Part shown: positions 37,352 through 45,798 of the stretch, in pieces
Numbering within the stretch: the first letter of the stretch is position 1
How the letters are laid out: each line of letters starts with the position of its first letter
Source: Duganella sp. Root1480D1
GTDB lineage: Bacteria; Pseudomonadota; Gammaproteobacteria; Burkholderiales; Burkholderiaceae_D
DNA: 64,000 nt
NCBI RefSeq assembly: GCF_001427305.1
Contig: NZ_LMFZ01000001.1
Location: 125,261 to 189,260 of the forward strand
Reading direction: 5' to 3'
Position numbers and translations under genes: made by a program
The notes under the pieces: generated by a model
Database searches by the model: none
Told to the model about the DNA's origin: nothing
The model's input: only the letters and a program-made list of their open reading frames with translations

Positions 37352-39159
37352 TTTGGCACCTCCGCCGGATCATGATGCGAAGTCACGTGCGCCTTTGGAT
37401 GCGGCGGCGGCGCATGCGGATCCGGCCCGTACTCCGGCCCGGCGTTTTGCGGAATGTAATCGCCGCCAGTACCGGGACCATCTACGCCGTACTCGTAGGC
37501 GCCCCGGTGCACGGCCGGCAGCTCAGGCCCCCAGTTGCCATGCTCGGGCGGAGTTTGCGGGGTATACCACTCCAGGCTGGCCGCACGCCACGGATTGCCA
37601 CCGGCAACCGTACCCTTGCGAACGCTCCATGCGATATTGAACAGGAACAGCAATTGCGCCACGCCGACAATCAGCGCCGCCACGGAGATGAAGGCGTTCA
37701 GCGTATGCGCCGACTCGGGGATGAAGGCATAATTCTCGTAAGCGTAATAACGCCGCGGCATGCCAAGAATGCCAAGGTAATGCATCGGGAAGAAGATCGC
37801 ATAGGCGCCGATGAAAGTGATCCAGAAATGCGCCTGCCCCAGTTTTTCGTTGTACATGCGGCCGGTCACTTTCGGGTACCAGTGATACAACCCGCCAAAC
37901 ACCGCCAGCACTGGCGAAACACCCATCACCATGTGGAAGTGCGCCACCACGAAGTAGGTATTCGACAGCGGGATATCCACGCTGACGTTGCCGAGGAACA
38001 GGCCGGTCAGCCCGCCGATCAGGAAGGTACTGATAAAACCCAGTGCAAACAGCATTGGCACGGTCAAGTGGATGTCGCCGCGCCACAGGGTCAACGTCCA
38101 GTTATACACTTTCAGCGCAGTCGGCACGGCGATGATCAGGGTCGTGGTGGCGAAGAAGAAGCCGAACCATGGATGCATGCCGCTGACGTACATGTGGTGC
38201 GCCCATACCACGAAGCTCAAGCCGCCGATTATCACGATCGCCCACACCATCATGCGGTAGCCGAAAATACATTTGCGGGCGTGTACGCTGATCAGATCCG
38301 AGATCACGCCGAAGGCCGGCAGCGCAACGATATACACCTCCGGGTGCCCAAAGAACCAGAACAGGTGCTGGAACAGCAGCGGGCTGCCGCCCTTGTAGCC
38401 AAGCTGCTGCCCCATCGAGACCAAGGCCGGCATGAAGAAGCTGGTGTGCAGCGTCTTATCGAACAACATCATCACCGCGCTGACAAACAGCGCCGGGAAT
38501 GCCAGCAGCGCCAGGATGGTCGCCACGAAGATGCCCCACACCGACAGCGGCATGCGCATCAAGGTCATGCCGCGCGTGCGTGCCTGCAGCACCGTCGTCA
38601 CGTAATTCAGGCCGCCCATGGTGGCTGCAACGATGAAGATCGCCAGCGACACCAGCATTACGATGATGCCCCACTCGACACCCGGCGTGCCCGGCAGGAT
38701 TGCCTGCGGCGGATACAGCGTCCAGCCTGCGCCAGTCGGCCCGCCCGGCACGAAGAAGCTCACGCACAACACCACCACGGCCAGCAGGTAGAACCAGTAC
38801 GACAGCATGTTCAGGAACGGGAACACCATGTCGCGCGCCCCCACCATCAGCGGAATCAGGTAATTCCCGAAGCCCCCGAGGAACAGTGCCGTCAGCAGGT
38901 ACACCACCATGATCATGCCGTGCATGGTGATGAACTGGTAATAGCTGCTCGGGTCGATGAACTGGAATTTGCCGGGGAAGCCAAGCTGCAGCCGCATCAG
39001 GTCCGAAAGGATCAAGCCAACGGTGCCGATGAACAGCGCCGTCAGCGTGTACTGGATCGCGATGACCTTGTGGTCCTGGCTCCAGACATATTTGGTCCAG
39101 AAGCTTTGCGGGGCATGGTGGCCTTCATCGTCGTGGCCGTGTTCTTCACCATAAGACAT
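37348..39159 (-). CDS. ctaD: Cytochrome c oxidase subunit I
   Basis: A 603-residue catalytic subunit of an A-type heme-copper oxidase. The binuclear centre is marked by FWFFGHPEVYIVALP (CuB histidine, cross-linked tyrosine and the D-channel glutamate) and WAHHMY. The heme ligands lie in VVAHFHMV. The K-channel lysine is in PTALKVYNW. Twelve membrane helices are followed by a hydrophilic, His/Pro-rich tail of about 80 residues. The gene follows the subunit II gene by 11 bases. It transfers electrons to O2 and pumps protons. Confidence 0.97.
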   Translation of the reverse strand: MSYGEEHGHDDEGHHAPQSFWTKYVWSQDHKVIAIQYTLTALFIGTVGLILSDLMRLQLGFPGKFQFIDPSSYYQFITMHGMIMVVYLLTALFLGGFGNYLIPLMVGARDMVFPFLNMLSYWFYLLAVVVLCVSFFVPGGPTGAGWTLYPPQAILPGTPGVEWGIIVMLVSLAIFIVAATMGGLNYVTTVLQARTRGMTLMRMPLSVWGIFVATILALLAFPALFVSAVMMLFDKTLHTSFFMPALVSMGQQLGYKGGSPLLFQHLFWFFGHPEVYIVALPAFGVISDLISVHARKCIFGYRMMVWAIVIIGGLSFVVWAHHMYVSGMHPWFGFFFATTTLIIAVPTALKVYNWTLTLWRGDIHLTVPMLFALGFISTFLIGGLTGLFLGNVSVDIPLSNTYFVVAHFHMVMGVSPVLAVFGGLYHWYPKVTGRMYNEKLGQAHFWITFIGAYAIFFPMHYLGILGMPRRYYAYENYAFIPESAHTLNAFISVAALIVGVAQLLFLFNIAWSVRKGTVAGGNPWRAASLEWYTPQTPPEHGNWGPELPAVHRGAYEYGVDGPGTGGDYIPQNAGPEYGPDPHAPPPHPKAHVTSHHDPAEVPK

Positions 39160-39170
39160 GCGAGGTCTCC

Positions 39171-40268
39171 TCAGCGTACAGTCTTGATGTAGTCAATCAT
39201 CGCCGCCATTTCTTCATCGCTTAGCTGGTTAGGCGGCATGATATTCGGGAAGCCCTTGACCACTTTGGCCTTGGGGTCGGTGATGGATTGCTTCAGGTAG
39301 GCCTCGTCCACTGCGACGGTGGCACCGCCTTCCAGCGTCTCCTGCTTGCCAAACAAACCTTTCCAGGTCGGGCCGACGCTCGGCGCGCCGTCCACGCTGT
39401 GGCAGGCCACGCAGCCCTTCGATTGCGCGATCAGCCTGCCCTGCTTGCCCGGTTCCGCCGGCCCGCCGACGCCGCCCACCGCGCCGTGGCCGCTGAAAGT
39501 CGGCTGCTTCGCCAGCCAGGCATCGTAGACGGACTGCTCCTCGACCACCACCGCGCTGCGCATATTCGAATGGCCTACGCCGCACAACTGGGCGCACAGC
39601 ACTTCGAAGCGGCCGGTCTGGGTGGGCGTGAGCCAGAAGTGCGTCACCAGGCCTGGCACCATATTCATGCGGGTGCGGAACTGCGGCACATAGAAGTCGT
39701 GCAGCACGTCCTGCGCGCGCAGCATTACCTTGACTGGCTGGTTGAGCGGAATATGGATTTCGCTGCCGTCGACCAGCACATCATCCTGCCCGGCAGGATC
39801 TTCCGGGTTGATGCCGAAAGGATTGGTGGCGTTGATGAAGCGCACATCCGTCGCGCCCAGCTTGCCGTCTTTGCCCGGCAGGCGGAAATGCCAGTCCCAC
39901 TGCTTGCCCATCACCTCGAACACGCTGGCGTTGGCCGGCGGGGAAATCAGCTTGGCATAGACGTTCAAGCCCGGCGCCAGCATCGCAACGATACCAAGCG
40001 ACGTGGCGCCAATCAGCCACCATTCCAGCTTGCCGTTATGCGATTCCGCGGCGGCGCGATGGCCTTCGCGGTGGCGGAACTTGACCACGGCGTAAGCGAC
40101 AAACAGGTGAATGATGATGAAGAGAGCGGCGCAGATCACGAGTGTGATCATCAAAGCATCGTCCATCGCCTGCCAGTTGGAGGCTATGGGAGTCAGCCAC
40201 CATGGGCTGAGCCAGTGAAAAATAATCGCGCCAAGAACAATCAGGATGAGGGAGATTGCCAACGCCAT
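39171..40268 (-). CDS. ctaC: Cytochrome c oxidase subunit II with fused cytochrome c
   Basis: A 365-residue subunit II of caa3 type. After two N-terminal membrane helices (2-22 and 38-62) comes the CuA domain with CAQLCGVGHSNM (C-x3-C-x3-H-x2-M), preceded by the aromatic GKQWDWHF patch. A C-terminal cytochrome c domain has the heme motif CVACH and the axial methionine in PNIMPPNQL. The fused heme domain accepts electrons directly, which defines the caa3 type. No clear signal peptidase II site is present. The start lacks a strong ribosome site. Confidence 0.95.
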   Translation of the reverse strand: MALAISLILIVLGAIIFHWLSPWWLTPIASNWQAMDDALMITLVICAALFIIIHLFVAYAVVKFRHREGHRAAAESHNGKLEWWLIGATSLGIVAMLAPGLNVYAKLISPPANASVFEVMGKQWDWHFRLPGKDGKLGATDVRFINATNPFGINPEDPAGQDDVLVDGSEIHIPLNQPVKVMLRAQDVLHDFYVPQFRTRMNMVPGLVTHFWLTPTQTGRFEVLCAQLCGVGHSNMRSAVVVEEQSVYDAWLAKQPTFSGHGAVGGVGGPAEPGKQGRLIAQSKGCVACHSVDGAPSVGPTWKGLFGKQETLEGGATVAVDEAYLKQSITDPKAKVVKGFPNIMPPNQLSDEEMAAMIDYIKTVR

Positions 40269-40309
40269 AATGATAAGCCCGGTTAGTTATGGGGAAACTA
40301 CACACGGCT

Positions 40310-40333
40310 ACGCCCCGCTCAATGGCGGGGCGT
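40310..40333. other. GC-rich hairpin between membrane gene and ctaC
   Basis: ACGCCCCGC pairs perfectly with GCGGGGCGT around a six-base loop. There is no T-run on the minus strand. It could attenuate or stabilise the oxidase message downstream of the first gene. Confidence 0.55.
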
Positions 40334-40349
40334 ACTTGCTAAGGCTTAT

Positions 40350-40853
40350 TCACTCGCGTTTTTCTGGCCTTTCAAGCATGCGGTAAAACACTGCACAGCA
40401 GGCGCCGAAGACGACGTGGGCGCCAAAAGTTGTCCAACCCCGCAAGTCGGCAAACCAGGTAAAGGCGCCGGACATGCCGTAGAAGTTCAGCACATACAGC
40501 AGCACGCCAAACGCGGCGCCGGTCAGCGCCACCAGGCCCATGCTGGAATCGAGCTGGAACGGCGCGATGATGGCCGCCAGCATCATGGCGAATGTAATAC
40601 CGAGGATATAGTGGACTGCCAGCGCCGCAATCACGACGGTCAAATCGTAGCCGGAGGTTTGCAGCACCTCCCAGCCCATGACCATCGCCGCTACCATCCG
40701 GGTTGTCAGCCATCGGTCACCGCCTTGCACGGTGGCCCATAACAACTCCATCAACATCAGGATACCGCCGGCTCCGAAACCGGCGATGGCTGCGGCGGTC
40801 CAGTCAGCCTGGCGCGCCACCCAGCGATGCGATTGCAACACGCGAAGTTCCAT
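40350..40853 (-). CDS. Hypothetical membrane protein, first gene of oxidase operon
   Basis: A 167-residue protein with four predicted membrane helices (about 22-43, 60-85, 95-115 and 125-150) and charged ends. It is not a known oxidase subunit. AGGAGG precedes the ATG and a good promoter is found 30-58 bases upstream, so it opens the operon. A hairpin lies between it and ctaC. Similar-sized membrane proteins occur beside oxidase genes in related bacteria, and a role in the assembly or environment of the oxidase is possible but unproven. Confidence 0.7.
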   Translation of the reverse strand: MELRVLQSHRWVARQADWTAAAIAGFGAGGILMLMELLWATVQGGDRWLTTRMVAAMVMGWEVLQTSGYDLTVVIAALAVHYILGITFAMMLAAIIAPFQLDSSMGLVALTGAAFGVLLYVLNFYGMSGAFTWFADLRGWTTFGAHVVFGACCAVFYRMLERPEKRE

Positions 40854-40882
40854 GACTTCCTCCTGTGCAGGGTCCGTAACTC

Positions 40883-40911
40883 ATATTAGTACGCAAACAC
40901 CGAAGATGCAA
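40883..40911 (-). promoter_or_regulatory. Promoter of the oxidase operon
   Basis: TTGCAT (40911-40906) and TAATAT (40888-40883) with a 17-base spacer on the minus strand, 29 bases before the first ATG of the operon. No FNR box is seen nearby. Confidence 0.65.
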
Positions 40912-40967
40912 AGGAGTTAAGCTTGCACGCTTTTTAGGCAGTTTTGAAAGGAAGTAAGAAGAAATGC

Positions 40968-41043
40968 TGGCGTCCCCACGGGGATTCGAACCCCGGTACT
41001 CACCGTGAAAGGGTGATGTCCTAGGCCTCTAGACGATGGGGAC
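40968..41043 (-). tRNA. tRNA-Glu (UUC), copy 3
   Basis: Identical to the other tRNA-Glu genes. It is the last gene of the threefold Ala-Glu array. Confidence 0.98.
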
Positions 41044-41073
41044 CTGTTGGACTATTGCTACGTTGTGCCGCGT

Positions 41074-41149
<76 letters not shown>

Positions 41150-41174
41150 CTGGGCACAACATAATGCGAAAAGC

Positions 41175-41250
41175 TGGCGTCCCCACGGGGATTCGAACCC
41201 CGGTACTCACCGTGAAAGGGTGATGTCCTAGGCCTCTAGACGATGGGGAC
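41175..41250 (-). tRNA. tRNA-Glu (UUC), copy 4
   Basis: Identical to the other tRNA-Glu genes. Middle unit of the Ala-Glu array. Confidence 0.98.
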
Positions 41251-41290
41251 CTGATGGACTTTCCGTTACTGCTTTCAATCTCTGCCGCGT

Positions 41291-41366
<76 letters not shown>

Positions 41367-41392
41367 ATGCTGGCACAGATTGTTACTGCTCT

Positions 41393-41468
41393 TGGCGTCC
41401 CCACGGGGATTCGAACCCCGGTACTCACCGTGAAAGGGTGATGTCCTAGGCCTCTAGACGATGGGGAC
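41393..41468 (-). tRNA. tRNA-Glu (UUC), copy 5
   Basis: Identical to the other tRNA-Glu genes. First Glu unit of the Ala-Glu array in transcription order. Confidence 0.98.
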
Positions 41469-41504
41469 CCTGGACTTTCTTTTACTGCTTTTCCTTCGCA
41501 AAAC

Positions 41505-41580
<76 letters not shown>

Positions 41581-41598
41581 GTTTTGCAAGGAGACAGA

Positions 41599-41626
41599 AG
41601 TATAGCAGCCCTTCTGTAAATTGCAA
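41599..41626 (-). promoter_or_regulatory. Promoter of the tRNA-Ala/Glu array
   Basis: TTGCAA (41626-41621), 16-base spacer, TATACT (41604-41599). It lies between gltX and the first tRNA-Ala, so the array can be transcribed independently of gltX. Confidence 0.75.
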
Positions 41627-41655
41627 ATGCCAAATTGCAAGATTGTCGAAAATAT

Positions 41656-43050
41656 TTAGGCAAATTTGGCCAGGCGGGCTGCCACAGTGTCGCGTCCGAA
41701 CAATTGCAGCACTGCATCGATAGCCGGCGTCTGCAATTGGCCGGCCACCATCAGGCGCAGCGGCATCGCCAGCTGAGGCATTTTCAGGCCATGCGCAGCC
41801 AGCACTTCCTTGATCATGGCGGCGATGGCTTCCTTGGTCCACTCAACGGTAGCGATGCGGGCGGCGAAGTCGGCTACGGCTGGCTTGACGGCATCGGTGT
41901 AATGCTGGGTCATCAGGGCCGCATCAGGATTTGGCGCGCGGTAGAACAGCATCGCGGCTTCCGCCAGTTCATTAATCGTGTTGCTGCGGTCTTTCAGCAG
42001 CGCCAGCACCAGCGGCAGTTCAGGTGCGCCTTCCAGGCTGCCGCCTTCGGCCAGCAGCTTAGGCGTGACCAGCTCGGCCAGGCGGGTATTGTCGGATTGC
42101 TTGATCCAGTGGTTGTTGACCCAGGCCAGCTTGTCGTAGTTGAACTGGGCCGGCGAGGCGGTCAGGCTTTCCAGGTTGAACCATTCGCAGAACTGCTCCA
42201 TCGAGAACAGCTCGTCGTCGCCGTGCGACCAGCCCAGGCGGGCCAGGTAGTTCAGCATGGCTTCCGGCAGGTAGCCCTGGGCCGGATACTCCATCACGCT
42301 CACGGCGCCATGGCGCTTGGACAGCTTGGCGCCGTCAGAGCCCAGGATCATCGGCAGGTGGCCGTATTGCGGCAGCTCCGCGCCAATCGCGCGCAGGATG
42401 TTGATCTGGCGCGGGGTGTTGTTCACGTGGTCGTCGCCGCGCAGCACGTGGGTGATCTTCATGTCCCAGTCGTCGACTGCCACGCAGAAGTTATAAGTCG
42501 GGGTGCCGTCAGGACGAGCGATGACCAGGTCATCCAGCTCCTTGTTGGCGATGGTGATGGTGCCCTTGACCACGTCGTTCCAGGTCACATCGCCATCCAG
42601 CGGGTTCTTGAAGCGCACCACAGGCTTGCGGTCAGCCGGGATGGCAGGCAGGGTCTTGCCCTCTTCCGGACGCCAGGTGCCGTCGTAGCGCGGCTTTTCG
42701 CCGGCCGCGGTGGCCTTGTCGCGCATGGCCTGCACTTCCTCCGGCGACGAGTAGCAATGGTAGGCGGTGCCGGCAGCCAGCATTTGCGCCACGACTTCGC
42801 GATAGCGGTCCATGCGCTGCATCTGATAGAACGGACCTTCATCATGGTCCAGGCCCAGCCACTTCATGCCATCCAGGATGGCTTGCACGGCTTCCGGGGT
42901 CGAACGTTCCAGGTCAGTATCCTCGATACGCAGCACGAAGGTGCCGCCGAAGTGGCGGGCGAAGGCCCAGGAATACAGCGCAGTGCGCGCGCCGCCGACG
43001 TGCAGGAAACCGGTCGGGCTAGGTGCGAAACGGGTACGGACTTGAGTCAT
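41656..43050 (-). CDS. gltX: Glutamyl-tRNA synthetase
   Basis: A 464-residue class I synthetase charging tRNA-Glu. The ATP-binding HIGH-like motif is in [16 protein letters not shown] and the KMSKS-like motif in [11 protein letters not shown]. Length is normal. The ATG at 43050 is chosen because it starts the conserved [14 protein letters not shown]. The longer in-frame start would run into a palindromic repeat. The next genes downstream are three Ala-Glu tRNA repeats. A similar gltX-tRNA neighbourhood is known in Pseudomonas. Confidence 0.97.
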   Translation of the reverse strand: MTQVRTRFAPSPTGFLHVGGARTALYSWAFARHFGGTFVLRIEDTDLERSTPEAVQAILDGMKWLGLDHDEGPFYQMQRMDRYREVVAQMLAAGTAYHCYSSPEEVQAMRDKATAAGEKPRYDGTWRPEEGKTLPAIPADRKPVVRFKNPLDGDVTWNDVVKGTITIANKELDDLVIARPDGTPTYNFCVAVDDWDMKITHVLRGDDHVNNTPRQINILRAIGAELPQYGHLPMILGSDGAKLSKRHGAVSVMEYPAQGYLPEAMLNYLARLGWSHGDDELFSMEQFCEWFNLESLTASPAQFNYDKLAWVNNHWIKQSDNTRLAELVTPKLLAEGGSLEGAPELPLVLALLKDRSNTINELAEAAMLFYRAPNPDAALMTQHYTDAVKPAVADFAARIATVEWTKEAIAAMIKEVLAAHGLKMPQLAMPLRLMVAGQLQTPAIDAVLQLFGRDTVAARLAKFA

Positions 43051-43094
43051 TTCGAGTGGAATGCAGAAAATATAAAGGCGTAATTCTACCGTAA

Positions 43095-43161
43095 TGAAAG
43101 TCGGGGTCAGCTCCGGCAATCGGACAAAATGTCCGATTGCCGGAGCTGACCCCGACTTTCA
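43095..43161. repeat. Palindromic intergenic repeat, copy 3
   Basis: Two perfectly complementary 32-base arms with a three-base AAA loop. The arms share TCGGGGTCAG and AATCGGACA with copy 2, but the middle reads CTCCGGC instead of GTCTGTC. The change is matched on both arms. It lies between the gltX start and the end of the DUF4399 gene. Confidence 0.9.
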
Positions 43162-43163
43162 AG

Positions 43164-43550
43164 TTACTTGACGGTGACGGTGATGGTCTTCGACAAGCCG
43201 GGGCCGTAGCTTTGGTGGGCGCCGTTGGCGAACTGCATGGTCAGTTTGTAGGTGCCTGGAGGCAGGGTGACGTCGGTTTCGGTCTGGCCTTTGCCGAAAT
43301 GCATGTGGGTTTCGTCGAAGGGGATTGATTCGCCGACCTTCATGCTGTCGCCGTTGATGATCAGGTGGTGATGGCCGGTGTTGCTGTCCATCGAGCCGGC
43401 CGGCTTCACTTCCATGCCGGTGACGGCGAATTTGACCTTGAATGGGCTGCTGACTACCGCGCCGTTCTTGGGCTCAGTGAAGTCCACCGATTGCGCTGCC
43501 GCAGCGCCGGCAAGCAGTGCCATTGCAAGTGCTGCCAAAATCTTCTGCAT
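43164..43550 (-). CDS. DUF4399 periplasmic protein
   Basis: A 128-residue exported protein. A signal peptide (MQKILAALAMALLAGAAAAQ) is followed by a beta-rich DUF4399 domain with VDFTEPKNGAVVSSPFKVKF, the SNTGHHHLIING histidine cluster and DETHMHFGKGQT. The His cluster suggests metal binding. GGAGA precedes the ATG. It is the last gene of a tight trio with a YCF48-like lipoprotein and apbC. Function is unknown. Confidence 0.88.
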   Translation of the reverse strand: MQKILAALAMALLAGAAAAQSVDFTEPKNGAVVSSPFKVKFAVTGMEVKPAGSMDSNTGHHHLIINGDSMKVGESIPFDETHMHFGKGQTETDVTLPPGTYKLTMQFANGAHQSYGPGLSKTITVTVK

Positions 43551-43560
43551 ATCTGTCTCC

Positions 43561-44634
43561 TTATCTTAGAGGGGGTCCAACGTATTTGACGACCAGGCCT
43601 TTCGGTCCGACGGCCCATCCGGCGCCGGAAGCCGAAAAGCCAACGGCGTTCAGTTTCGTTTCCTTCTCGATAATTGTCCAGCTTTTGCCGCCGTTGCGGG
43701 TGTAGCCGGAGCCGGCCAGGCCCACGGCGACGAAGGTGCCGTCAACGCCCGGCACAGCCACCACAGCCGACATGAAGCCGGTCGGCAGGATCTGCGCAGG
43801 CGACCAGCCGGCACCGCCGTCCCTGCTCACCGCGCCGTTCAATGTGCCCAGCGAAGGTTCCTTGTAGTCGCCTCCCGCCACGAAACCGCGCCCTTTCGCG
43901 TCAAATCCTACGGAGAACGCGCCCTTGCTCGGTGCGGCGGCAGGAATCTGCAGTGCCGCCGCTTGCCAGCTCTGGCCGCGATTGACGGAACGGAAGACGC
44001 GCGATTGGGCCGCGCCGCCTGTTACAAACCAGGCGTCGCCCTTCCCGCCTACGCTCAAGCAGGTGCCGCTGGCGGCGAATGCGCCTTCCTGCGGCAGCGC
44101 GGCCAGGCCCTGCGGATCATTCACGGGCGACCAGCTTTCGCCGCCATCCGTTGTCAGCAGGATCTGGAATGCACCGCGCACCGGATCGCCGAAAACGATG
44201 CCGTTGCGCGCATCCCAGAACGCCATGGCATCCCAAAAGCCTTCGGCGTCCTTGTTCACCACCAGCAGCTGCCAGGTGGCGCCGCCGTCACGCGTGCGGT
44301 ACATGCGCGATGCGGCGCCAGGGCCGGCACCCATCACAATGGCCGTGTTGGCGTCAAAGGCCTCGATGTCGCGGAAATCGAAAGCTTCAGCTCCAGGGAC
44401 CGGCAACAATGCCCAGTGCTCGCCGTCGACGGTACGCAGCACAGTGCCTTTGGCGCCGCTGGCCCAGGCCACTTTGTCGCTCAGGACGGACAGGCCACGC
44501 AATTCGGCAGTTGCGGCGTGCTGCTGCGGTACCCACGCAGCCGGATCAACGGCCGGCGTCAGCGTGGAGCAGCCGGCCAGCATGGCCAGGCCGGCCATCG
44601 CGGCCAATGCCGCGCGTGGGAAGGCGCGCCGCAT
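43561..44634 (-). CDS. YCF48-like beta-propeller lipoprotein
   Basis: A 357-residue exported protein. Lipobox LAGC places the lipid anchor at Cys22. The rest has YCF48/BNR-like repeats of about 45 residues with recurring RTRDGGATW, TTDGGESW, SVNRGQSW and TRNGGKSW motifs, predicting a beta-propeller. In cyanobacteria YCF48 assists photosystem II assembly, but non-photosynthetic bacteria use such propellers in unknown roles. Its ATG shares a base with the apbC stop. DUF4399 follows by ten bases. Confidence 0.87.
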   Translation of the reverse strand: MRRAFPRAALAAMAGLAMLAGCSTLTPAVDPAAWVPQQHAATAELRGLSVLSDKVAWASGAKGTVLRTVDGEHWALLPVPGAEAFDFRDIEAFDANTAIVMGAGPGAASRMYRTRDGGATWQLLVVNKDAEGFWDAMAFWDARNGIVFGDPVRGAFQILLTTDGGESWSPVNDPQGLAALPQEGAFAASGTCLSVGGKGDAWFVTGGAAQSRVFRSVNRGQSWQAAALQIPAAAPSKGAFSVGFDAKGRGFVAGGDYKEPSLGTLNGAVSRDGGAGWSPAQILPTGFMSAVVAVPGVDGTFVAVGLAGSGYTRNGGKSWTIIEKETKLNAVGFSASGAGWAVGPKGLVVKYVGPPLR

Positions 44635-45716
44635 CAGTCGTGCTTGATGACGATGCTGGGGAATTTGCTGCTCATATCCTTGGCTTTCTCGGCCACCTTC
44701 ACCGCCACCTTGCGCGCAATCGCCTTGTAAATGGCCGCTTCAGCGCCATCCGGCTCGGCGACGACGGTCGGCTTGCCGGAATCGGCCTGCTCGCGGATCG
44801 CCAGCTTCAAGGGCAGCGCGCCCAGGAAGTCAACGCCAAAGTCGGCGCACATTTTCTCGCCGCCTCCATGGCCGAAGATTTCTTCCACGTGGCCGCAGTT
44901 CGAGCAGATATGGGTGCTCATGTTTTCCACCACGCCCAGGATCGGGATGCCGACTTTCTCGAACATCTTCAGGCCCTTGCGCGCGTCCAGCAGGGCGATG
45001 TCCTGCGGCGTGGTGACGATCACGGCGCCAGTTACCGGCACTTTCTGCGACAGGGTCAGTTGAATGTCGCCGGTACCAGGCGGCATGTCGACAATCAGGT
45101 AGTCCAGGTCGCGCCAGTTGGTCTGCTCCAGCAATTGCTGCAAGGCCTGGGTCACCATCGGGCCGCGCCACACCATCGGCTCGTCCGGGTCGATCAGGAA
45201 GCCGATCGAGGAAACCTGGATGCCGTGGCCTTCCATCGGGTCCATGGTCTTGCCGTCGGACGTGGTGGGACGGCCGGAAACGCCCAGCATCATCGGCTGC
45301 GACGGGCCGTAGATATCGGCATCCAGCACGCCGACCGAGGCGCCTTCGGCGGCCAGCGCCAGCGCCAGGTTGACGGCGGTGGTCGACTTGCCGACGCCGC
45401 CCTTGCCCGAGGCAACGGCGATGATATTCTTCACATTCGGCATCAGCTTCAGGCCGCGCTGCACGGTGTGGGAAATGATCTTGCTGGCGATACTCAGGTT
45501 GACCTTGGCGCCCAACGGCTGCAGCGCAGCCAGCACATTGGCGCGGAGCGACTCGATTTGCGACTTTGCCGGGTAACCGAGTTCGATATCCAGGCTGATT
45601 TCGCCGCTTTCGACCTTCAGGTTGCGAATCGATTTGGAGGAGACAAAGTCCTTGTTTGTATTAGGGTCAATTACTTTGGACAGTGCTGATTTGACGTCAT
45701 CTACAGTGATACTCAT
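44634..45716 (-). CDS. apbC: Iron-sulfur cluster carrier ApbC/Mrp
   Basis: A 360-residue P-loop ATPase that carries and transfers Fe-S clusters. An N-terminal DUF59-like domain (1-90) precedes the deviant Walker A VASGKGGVGKSTTAVNLA, the DADIYGPSQP switch I and DMPPGTGD. The cluster-binding CxxC is CSNCG in HICSNCGHVEEIFG. The ATG at 45716 has GGAG upstream. It is divergent from metG, with 82 bases between. In E. coli apbC also sits beside metG, so the arrangement is conserved. Confidence 0.95.
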   Translation of the reverse strand: MSITVDDVKSALSKVIDPNTNKDFVSSKSIRNLKVESGEISLDIELGYPAKSQIESLRANVLAALQPLGAKVNLSIASKIISHTVQRGLKLMPNVKNIIAVASGKGGVGKSTTAVNLALALAAEGASVGVLDADIYGPSQPMMLGVSGRPTTSDGKTMDPMEGHGIQVSSIGFLIDPDEPMVWRGPMVTQALQQLLEQTNWRDLDYLIVDMPPGTGDIQLTLSQKVPVTGAVIVTTPQDIALLDARKGLKMFEKVGIPILGVVENMSTHICSNCGHVEEIFGHGGGEKMCADFGVDFLGALPLKLAIREQADSGKPTVVAEPDGAEAAIYKAIARKVAVKVAEKAKDMSSKFPSIVIKHD

Positions 45717-45798
45717 GCAATTCTCCATTGGTGATGGCGCAGTCTAGCGCATCCACTGGTAAAATGCTCTTTTTATCCACCTTACAAGCGCATCAATT

